A stretch of 64,000 nucleotides of DNA, from the NCBI RefSeq assembly GCF_030848805.1, contig NC_092360.1, positions 9,362,001-9,426,000 on the forward strand, in the 5' to 3' direction. Below are positions 55,601 through 64,000 of the stretch, one piece after another; position 1 is the first letter of the stretch; the number at the start of each line of letters is the position of its first letter. Position numbers and translations under genes: made by a program. Under the pieces are notes generated by a model. It searched no databases. It saw nothing but the letters and a program-made list of their open reading frames with translations, and was not told where the DNA came from. The DNA is from Temnothorax longispinosus (Eukaryota; Arthropoda; Insecta; Hymenoptera; Formicidae).

Positions 55601-58233
55601 AAATTTTTTAAATTAATAATTCAAGTATTTACAAAAATATTATAATTTTAATTTTGTGTAACAAAGACTAGATTATATTTATACATATTTAACCTCTCCG
55701 GGACCGGAAGACTAATATTAGGCGCTGGAGTGGCGCCGTCTTTTTCGTATTTCAACCCACTGACAAGAACAAAAATGTTCTAACACTAAAACTCTAAAAA
55801 GATCGTCCAAAAAGGGGCCGGTCCTGTAGAGGTTAAAATATATCCAATTTGCAACATTAAACATTTTTATAAACGCTCAAATTAAAATCAAAGTAAAATG
55901 TATAATCAAAATATAAAAAGCAAAATCAAAGCAATATATATATAAAGTATATAAAAAATATGAATTAATAATTCATAGAGAATGAATCTTTGGACTATTC
56001 AAGTCCAAAGAAAATATTTTAATCATTAAAATATTTTCTTCTTAATTTCTTTTCACTACTGTTTATTCTTTTATTTTTTAGTATCCACACACGAGAAAAG
56101 AGAGAGAACAGTTCTGGAATGCTTTGCACATGTCATGAACCAGTGATAACAGTAAAATTATAGTAATAAAACCATTTTTACCATTATGAGCTAATTTATC
56201 AGAAAGAAAACTTGAAAAAATAAATATTGATTAAGATTATAATCCAACGTGAGTTTTATGGGTAAAATAATATAAATTATATTACAAACCGAGAAAAAAA
56301 GATCAAAAATTTTTATAACATATCTGACGAACACACTAAATTCACAAACAATAAATCGATTAATAAATATTAAGCGACATTATCAAATAATTATACATAG
56401 CGATAGCTGCAATAAAAATATTTATTATGCATGATAATGTATTACCTGTGTTATCCGCACCCCTAGGTATTATAACATCCGCAAACTTTTTTGTTGGCAA
56501 GCAAAATTCCTCGAAAGCTGGTTTTACAAAGTTCATGTATTGATTCAGGACGTAATCCAAATCCCTTCCACGTTCCTTTATATCTCTCGGCACTGAAGAC
56601 ATCAACAACGTTGCGGTAAGTTGCGATACAAGGGGGGGGGTGACAAGTGATATTCAAATTATACGCAAATTTACCTCTCCTTGCAAGTCTGGTGTCAGAG
56701 TCGGTATCCACGAACAATTTCATGTGAAACAAATCCCGGATTTTGGGAAAATAAAATACCAGTATTCCTTCAAACAGTACTACATCAGCGGGATATATCG
56801 TGGTAACTTGATCCTTCATTCTGAAACGAGTTCACAAATTCATTTTTTAGTAAATTTTTGCAATTCGTCTGAGATCTGCTTTTCATAAACATCTTTTAAG
56901 TCACTGTATCTTAGTTACTACGCAATTACAGCTCTTTTATTTCCATTAATGGTCGCATTATTGGCAATCTTAAACGCAAAGATAATTTTTAGCTAAATAT
57001 TAAAGTGTGATACGTACAAACTGTTTGTCCTATAATCATAAGCTGGTATTTCACACTTGACACCAGCAAGTATATCCTGCAGCGTTTGCAAAATCAGGTC
57101 ATCGTCGAAGGCATCGGGATGATCGAAATTGTACTGTCCCTTCTCAGCTTTCAGTTTCTCAGCGGGCGTCAGGTCACGGTAGAAGCTGTCCTGTGATATG
57201 CACACCACCCGACGTTTTTGGTGATCCATGTCGACTTGCCCTAGTTTTTCCATTATACGCTTGCACACCGTAGACTAAAACAAATGTAACCCGTCAGTAC
57301 GTATGATCAGACTACCTGACCATTTTTATTAATCTTTGTAACAATTACATAAAGCATAAACCGTGACTACTTCAATTCTGTTCTTTGTGAATCATTAACT
57401 CCATAACGATTGCAACCTATTCACTGTTTATCCAAGATCAAATTTGTTTCTCAATACAATTGTACGAAAAGAATATCTATCGGTTGCAGAAACGTTTTAA
57501 ACCTGGTGAAAAAAATTTCTCAGAAATTTTGTAAGAATTAAGACTTATATGAAAAATTATGAAAAAATATATAAAATTTCTCCAATATTTTTAGAAATAA
57601 TTGAACAAGGATATTTTTCAGTATCCATATGTATGAAAATTTCTGATATATTTCACAGATTTTCTATATTTATTCAGATTTTTTACAAAGATGCATTGAC
57701 GAGAGAAAAATGTGAAATATTTTATTATTTTGTCTGATTTTTTCTGAAAAATGTTCCAGTTCATATAAAAAAATTCTGAGCATTTTTGAGAAAGCCTTAA
57801 AATCTATATAGAAATTCTGATTAAAAATATGACAAATTCCGAGACATATTTTTCCACCAGGGTAGTTGCTACAAAAAAAAAACATGCAGAAGTTAAAAAT
57901 ATTAATTAAAACGTATCTGTTTATTCTACGGAATGCCAAACAACATAAAATGACGTAGATAAAGTAAGAAATACAAGAAACAAGCAGGCTCTCTGTGAAT
58001 TTCTAAAAAAAAAACTCGTATAACTCGTGCTCGTCTTGACAATCGATCAGCTGTTCTCAGGATATAATTGCAGATTAATTCCACGCACGGATGTAAGGAC
58101 ATACCTTGCCACTCGCGGTGCCGCCGGAGACGCCTATCAGAAAAGGAGTCTTGCTCTCGACGCCGTTGAGCTTGCCGTTGATGCCGAAGGACATTTTCCG
58201 CGTGACGCTCACGTTCGCTGGCATATCTGCCAT
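52645..58233 (-). CDS. Uridine-cytidine kinase (UCK1/UCK2-type)
   Basis: Coding exons: 58233-58105, 57274-57018, 56820-56675, 56592-56446, then a terminal exon at either 52763-52645 (265 aa total) or 55019-54886 (270 aa total). All junctions are GT-AG and in frame. It phosphorylates uridine and cytidine to UMP and CMP in the pyrimidine salvage pathway, in the cytosol. Landmarks: P-loop GGTASGK at residues 37-43 (split from STVCKRI by intron 1), ISQDSFYRDL (about 69-78), NFDHPDAFD, YPADVVLFEGIL, DTDSDTRLARRV, RDIKERGRD and KPAFEEFCLPTKKFADVIIP. Length matches the family (about 260 aa). An in-frame stop upstream of ATG 58233 without another ATG fixes the start. It is transcribed divergently from RNF10. 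UCK1 versus UCK2 cannot be decided here. Confidence 0.95.
54886..55019 (-). CDS. Alternative (proximal) terminal exon of the uridine-cytidine kinase
   Basis: After TGTTTACAG| the exon reads TG GCA ATA GAT..., encoding VAIDLIVHHIWDILRLKN, then a Ser/Arg/Thr-rich tail to a TGA at 54886. It joins the exon ending GADNT-G in the same phase as the distal exon 52763-52645, which encodes VAIDLIVQHIRDFLSNRG and ends KRPH. The first ~15 codons of the two exons are homologous (VAIDLIV-x-HI), the tails are unrelated. This indicates an exon duplication giving two mutually exclusive C-termini. The distal exon ends like vertebrate UCK tails, so it is probably ancestral. Confidence 0.85.
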
Positions 58234-59616
58234 CGTCGAGGACGTCGAGACGGTCGAGGCGAACGAACCACCGAGACCTGGACCTCGTCGAAGACGGTTT
58301 CACCCGCGACCGCGGCCGAGCGCGGTTGCCTTTAACGAGTAGCTAGGACTTGGTCGGCTCGCGACCACACGTGCCCGCGGATGTTCCCGGACGTTCCCAG
58401 ACGCCGAGGCGGATGGCGGATCTCGAGATTCTCGAGGCGAACGCGACTGCCGTGTCTTTTCACTGCTCGTGAAGGAATTACGCGAAACAACGGCGCACAA
58501 TGTCGGCCACGTGTGTGTACGTATACGTCTATTCACCGGGAGTCGACGTCGACGTCTCGTTTGACTACGCTGCTATCAGCTGCTATCGACCGCAGCCACT
58601 CACGGCGACCGGTGCTTGGGGTTTTTCCACTGGACCGAACAATCGGAAGGTCTTGGTGTCCCGAGAATCGGCCAATCGGCGACGTGGGGTTTATAGATTT
58701 CTGGCTGCCACGCGAAATGACTCTAGGATGTTATTTTTTCCAATCGACACGCTCGAATAATAGCACTCGGAACATACGCGAGTCGAACAAATTAATATTC
58801 GACAATCAAGTGGTATTAAAATTATTGATTAACGGTTAATATTTAATAATTAAATGGCGCGTATGAAAATAAAATAGAGCTGCATATGCGAGAATGATAT
58901 TTATCTAAAGAATGCCTTGTGCTTGACGAAAACGAACGGTGCGGCTGACTCTTTTTGCAATTCTTCGCTCGATAGGTGTTTTTCCCAGTTGCACATCCTA
59001 CCCTTGGACTGCCTTGGACGTTCGACTGAAGTCAAAACAACTCCAAAAATCAAGACCCGTTACTACATCCCGATATAGAAACGGCCGTTTGCGATCGAGG
59101 GGACAGGATAACTGCCTCGGAAAATGGAATATCTCGTTTCAAACGAATTTTCGGTGTATTTAAAGGACACGGTGACGGACACGATGTGGTCCAATCACGT
59201 GGGTGTCGCGACACCGCGTCCTACCTGCCAGCACTTCCGTTTCCGACTTCCGTGGACGGTAACCGACGGTTACGTTCGCCATTTGGGTCGTGACCACGGA
59301 GTCGTGACCGTCATTTAAGGTTAAGGGCCTGGAGATCGTCGCCGTCGCCCGCGACGAAAGGGGAGGCCGACTGCTCTCCCTGGAGAACGAGCGTCACGCT
59401 CATCGCTGTTCGCGTCCGCTCCCTGTGCAGCCACCGCATCGCCTGCCGACCGTTGTCACATCGAGACACATTTTACTACTTTGGCACTGACGAAACATGG
59501 CTTATTGAAGAAGATGAAGGGTGCGCGAAAAGATAACATTTCTCCGAGGAGAGGAGACGGAGGAGACCGCAGCTGCGACGAGACGAGTCACCAGACTGAC
59601 TACAGTCGATACGCAA
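58234..59616. promoter_or_regulatory. Shared divergent promoter region, kinase / RNF10
   Basis: The start codons of the two head-to-head genes are 1.38 kb apart. The interval is much richer in GC and CpG than the rest of the window and contains no supported coding frame; the long apparent ORFs here are compositional. It should contain both 5' leaders and a bidirectional promoter. Individual factor sites or a TATA box were not identified. Confidence 0.6.
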
Positions 59617-62600
59617 ATGGATACAAAGTCAAAGTACACGCTGTCCCCTGCGAGGGGGACTGCTGCTGATGCGAGAAGGAACAAAGGTGCGTTGCTCAAG
59701 GTCAACTCGCCTAGAGTCCCCGAGTTCAAAGTTTACGAGCTGTCATTCGTACGCCTTGTGTGTCGCTCGCGTATGGTTACCCTAATGTCGCGTGTCCTTT
59801 CCAGATGTCAAAAACGAGTTCCATCTGGGAGCTTTGCGCAGAAGAGAACTTGCCGGCGCCAATAACTTCGCTAACAATGTACAACCAACAAAGTACAATG
59901 TACAGAAAGCAAAAGATCTTGTTAAGAGACAGAGACCTAAAGGACAATATCATGGCGGTGCAGAGGAGAATCCCAAGGTCGGTTCTGCATATAAATTACG
60001 CTCCTTTGCTTCTTTCGAGTTTATTTTTTATTGAAATTGATATATTTGTATATACATTATGTAACTTTTATATCTATAGGTAGTGGAGGAGAAGTTACCT
60101 GAGTATGGCTCAGTATTGGTACAGAGAAGCAAAAAGAACGGCAATCACTTGCTGAATTTTCACTACGAGCGACATATGTTGCGAGATGCACAGAACAGGG
60201 ATGTAGGGAGACATGGTTCCAACAGCAATAGAGTGTTGCCACCGGTGCAGCGGCATAAATACAACAAGGAGCAATTTGTGCAAGCTAGGTAGTAATAATA
60301 CAATATAAATGTCACTATCTACATCCTGATATCCATCATATTATTTTATATAGATTTGCAGGCATTATGAATACCTGAATGTTTAGGATATTATTTGGAA
60401 TATCACATTTGCTTTACTATTGTTGAAAGTTTAGAGTATCCACAGTTAATTCAGTGTCTATAAAATCTGTCCGAGATATATATATTATATAAATCTATTA
60501 GCTTATTTATTTGAATCAAAAGATTATCTATCTTGGACGACAGCATTGCTCAGTAGGACTATTCTACGCAAAGCATCGCGTTGCGTTGTTTTATTTAATA
60601 TTAAGTAGAATCCTGAAACTTGATCTCTCTTAGTCATTTTAATGTAAATTGAGTACTCAAGGAATATTTAAAACCTACCTGGTCTGAACAGTTATTGGAT
60701 AGCACATTAATATAAAGATCATTTTAAAACTGTGTATTAGAAATATTATATACTTTTATATATTTTTATGCATATTGGTAGCTGCCAATTTGTTGTGACT
60801 GCAAGCGGAGATTATTCCTTGCATTTGACTAACCCTGATACTCTTGTGGATTGGCAATCGATTGAACAGATTGTAAGTGCTTTGTTCAATTACAAATTAG
60901 CAATTTTATTATTGCTAAAGTTTCTTGCAAGATTTGCTTGTATATTTTATGATACACAAGTGAATTATATATTAAATATATAAATTTGATTTAATTTATT
61001 TACAGATATTGCATAATTCAGAAAATCTCTCTTGTCCTATTTGTTTACATCCACCAATCGCGGGCAAAATAACTCGCTGTGGTCATGTTTATTGTTGGCC
61101 GTGTATTCTCCGTTATTTACGTTATTGTGAAAAACCAGAAAATTACATATGTCCGATTTGCCATGAACGTCTTCAGAAATGTGATTTAAAAAGGTAAAAT
61201 CGTGTAAAATTGTAATAAATACGTACTGAGTAGTGAAATGTTTATGAAAATATTTTAATTATGTATTTATATTTTTTAGCGTGATCGAGATTACGCGGAA
61301 CACACTCAATTTGGGCGAAACGGTCAATCTACGTTTGATGCGTCGCGAAAAGAATTCCTTGTTCGCAACGCCTGTAAAATCTGCTGTTCAACCGACAACG
61401 TTTTTGTCTGTTTCGGAGAATACTGGTAATCAAGTATATTCGAAACTCCTTATCGCAAATGTGAAAGATGTAAGTTCACATAAAAGAACTCAATGTATTA
61501 TGTGATGCAAGAGTAATCGTGGATTAAAATTGTCTTCAGATTATGAATATCATAGAGTGCGAACATTCGGAATTGAAACTTGAGCTTAAGAACAATCCAG
61601 ACATGGCTCTTGACATCGAGCAAGCGTTCAATGAACTATCGAAGAGGAAAGAACTGTGGAAGGTAATAATAACTGTGTGTAATTATGTATTTATTATAAC
61701 AGAATAACGAAAAATATGAAATGTATTCAAGACCGCAGAATCTAAAGAAGCTGTATTGACCGAAAATATAACGGAAAAAGAAATTGCTGAAGATACATCG
61801 CAAAAATATGAAGTAAATATCGATATGTGTTTCAAGGATGATGATAAGTCTTTAGCGAAGCAGTCTTCGACGGACAGTGTTTCTAGTGATAGCCAGACTG
61901 CTTCAAGTCCTTATAAATTTTCTTACTTTTATCAAGGTAAGTAATCTCACGAATTGCAAAAAGTTCAATATTTAAAATCTTTTGTGCTGTATGATGCTAT
62001 TTTAGAGATAAAAATAATGTATTAATATCTTTTTAGCGGAAGATGGACAACATATATATCTACACGCGGCGAATGTGAAAATGCTGGAAATGCAGTATGG
62101 CAGTCTGGAGTATTGTCCTCATATAATAACGGGCAAGCTTCTCGAAAAGGAAGCAGGCATCTGTACGGAAGAATTAAGACGAAGATTACGATATCTTTGC
62201 CATTTGCCACTTACTTGTCCATTCGAACTGGCTGAAATCGAATTAAAACCACCACTAGTATCGGAGGAAGTTCTTCGCGCTTTCCATGGTAATTATTTAT
62301 CATCTTTTTTTACTGTCGTTTTATGATTTATATTATAGACATGCGGCATTATTTATTCAATTGTTGACACATATTGATTTTTTTTATCATTAGAACAACT
62401 AAAATCAAGACAGAAGTACAGAGAACAGAGAGCACGCGAGGAAAGAAAAAGGGAGAAAAAGATAATAGAAGAAGAAAATAGACAAATTGGTATATATCCA
62501 ACGCCCAACATAGATATCGAGTCTTATCAACATTTTCCGCAATTGCAAGCAGAGCTACAACTGTCCAAGTAAGCGTATTCGTTATCTTTATTTTATCGAT

Positions 62601-63392
62601 ATTCTATTTAAGTTTTATACATATTGCATTCATTAACATACAGAAATTATCACTTTATTTATGTTCTGATACAGCGAGAACCCATTGTCACCATCAGAAT
62701 CGGTTATGTCGAGTGTCGCTAGTAGTCCAGCTTCGAGTGCGTTTGACGAAATTGCTCCAAAACAAGAAACGGATTATTCGCGTGAACAGACCCGGACATT
62801 CGCTGACATAGCGAAGACATCCACAATGCCGACAAAGATGTCTAATAAGCCAGTCAATGCATGGCCGGTCGTGAAATCGAAGACGCACTCCAGTACGATG
62901 AATGCATGGTCCAACAAGGACGAAGAAGTATTGTCGACAAGGATGTATAACAAGTCTACCAATGCTTGGCCGTCTGTTAACCCAAGGATGTGCTCCGATG
63001 CACCAGGTACCTCGTTTAACGAAGACGAAAAAAAACCGTACGTTTCTGAAGGTGAGTCGCATTGCCCTGATCGCATATTGAAATCAAATAAATTATCTAG
63101 CATCACAAGTACAGGTTTTTTTTTATCGCTTATCTAATTGTTTTCTCGTTGTTTTCAGAAGCAAAAGATGAAGGTAATGCATCTGGCAAGAAAAAGAAGA
63201 AAAAGAAAGGGAAAGGAACCGTGCTGTTTACAACTGGTATGACATCTGGTTATTCTTTATAATTATGTATTATCGCATGTCATATTTTTATTATATTCCA
63301 CGTGCGCTATGCGTAATGGTAATTGATAAAATTTCATTGGGTAAATCGTAGAAAATTTGATTTCATTTACAGCTCTTGCCACCATTGTTTGA
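59617..63392 (+). CDS. RNF10: RING finger protein 10 (E3 ubiquitin ligase)
   Basis: Thirteen coding exons: 59617-59686, 59805-59977, 60080-60288, 60782-60872, 61006-61193, 61280-61469, 61540-61662, 61732-61936, 62037-62288, 62394-62568, 62675-63051, 63159-63236, 63373-63392. All are GT-AG and in frame, giving 716 aa (human about 811). The N-terminal part is basic and disordered, with HLLNFHYE and QFVVTASGDYSLHL. A C3HC4 RING lies at residues 191-233 (C191, C194, C206, H208, C211, C214, C230, C233). RNF10 hallmarks follow: SYFYQAEDGQHIYLH (about 411-426), RYLCHLPLTCPFE, an Arg/Glu coiled segment (EQRAREERKREKK) and a Lys-rich tail before FTTALATIV. RNF10 is an E3 ligase implicated in ribosomal-protein ubiquitylation during ribosome quality control. 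ATG 59617 follows an in-frame stop. The gene appears intact. Confidence 0.95.
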
Positions 63393-64000
63393 CGTACTAA
63401 AGATACGTACGGCTTACGTATTGAATGTCTTTATTTCTCTATACTGAAATTGTAATTATTTGCCATAGAAAAAGTAACAAAAAAAAATTATTTGCCAAGG
63501 TTCTCACATATTGTGCTCATGAATTAAATTTTACTTTATACAATAAGTCAAATTGTACCGATATAAATTTTACAATTAAATAAGAGAAGATGTCTTTGGT
63601 CGGCGCGGTTTGCCAAGTTGGAAAAATTTACAAAAGTCATAGAAATATCTTTATTACGCTACTCTAAAGTCCAGCTCGATCATGGCATTTTCTCTATTTA
63701 ATTGCAAGATCTATGCAATTATTAATTTATATCCTTTCTATCCTCACATCCTTTACCTCTAACATTAAATTATTTCATTAGATAAGATTTAAAATAAAAT
63801 TATTCTCATTCACTTACTGAATTGACATGAATTAAAGCAAAAAAGTTGGACGCAGACAAGATTGGAGAAAATTCAAATTTTTATTTATCTTCTTTTTCAT
63901 TATTTAGTATTGTTATGAATGTTAAACATGAAATAAAGAATTAGCATTTTGTAATCGCGTTGAAGTACTGTTCGTATCATTCATGCATGTTACAAGTTTC
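63393..64000 (+). other. RNF10 3' UTR / downstream sequence
   Basis: AT-rich and non-coding. Candidate polyadenylation signals include AAATAAAG near 63931. No other gene start was seen before the window ends. Confidence 0.5.

Noticed and set aside
58027..58839. Plus- and minus-strand ORFs of 60-152 codons around the divergent promoter
   Set aside because: They are produced by high GC content. The real kinase exon is in a different frame, verified by its splice to the P-loop continuation.
59481..59669. Alternative RNF10 start in the frame beginning near 59514 (MKGARKDN...)
   Set aside because: That frame stops at 59669 and does not splice in phase to exon 2. The ATG at 59617 does.

Overview
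This is a piece of a eukaryotic, AT-rich, intron-bearing nuclear genome. Spliced genes with short GT-AG introns, an R2 retrotransposon sitting in 28S rRNA, Ty3/Gypsy and BEL/Pao elements and abundant MITEs point to an insect. An ant or another hymenopteran is my inference from the overall character, not something the sequence proves. There is one 500-N assembly gap (27740-28239).

Layout. 1-13 kb is dense with DNA-transposon debris: two large palindromes (189-1908 and 6402-9469, the second carrying two inverted copies of a transposase-like gene), several hairpin MITEs, a PIF/Harbinger-like fragment, and a truncated PDZ-domain gene (10003-10744). 13.2-18.9 kb holds two foldback-type elements whose long inverted arms are arrays of short TTGCNNACA words. 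The second is inserted in a ~340 bp satellite that continues to 20.5 kb. At 20.5-27.7 kb a decayed BEL/Pao pol is joined to a 28S rRNA fragment interrupted, exactly at the canonical R2 site, by a ~4.0 kb R2 element; the 28S fragment runs into the N gap. 28.2-35.6 kb is AT-rich repeat debris with a C2H2 zinc-finger fragment. 35.7-46.5 kb is a duplicated unit (SANT-like coiled-coil gene, tRNA-derived SINEs, gypsy scraps) flanking a broken Ty3/Gypsy element, which itself carries a clean 119 bp MITE. A two-exon fragment of an M1 aminopeptidase/LTA4 hydrolase-like gene lies at the right edge. 46.9-51.5 kb is more repeat debris.

The right-hand 12.5 kb is ordinary host sequence: UBL5 (51592-51901, +), a uridine-cytidine kinase (58233-52645, -) with two alternative terminal exons, and RNF10 (59617-63392, +, 13 coding exons). 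The kinase and RNF10 start head to head across a CpG-rich interval of about 1.4 kb. These three genes have intact reading frames across every junction I traced and look functional. Most coding-looking stretches left of 51 kb are broken mobile-element genes. I saw no operon-like organisation and no CRISPR array or tRNA gene.
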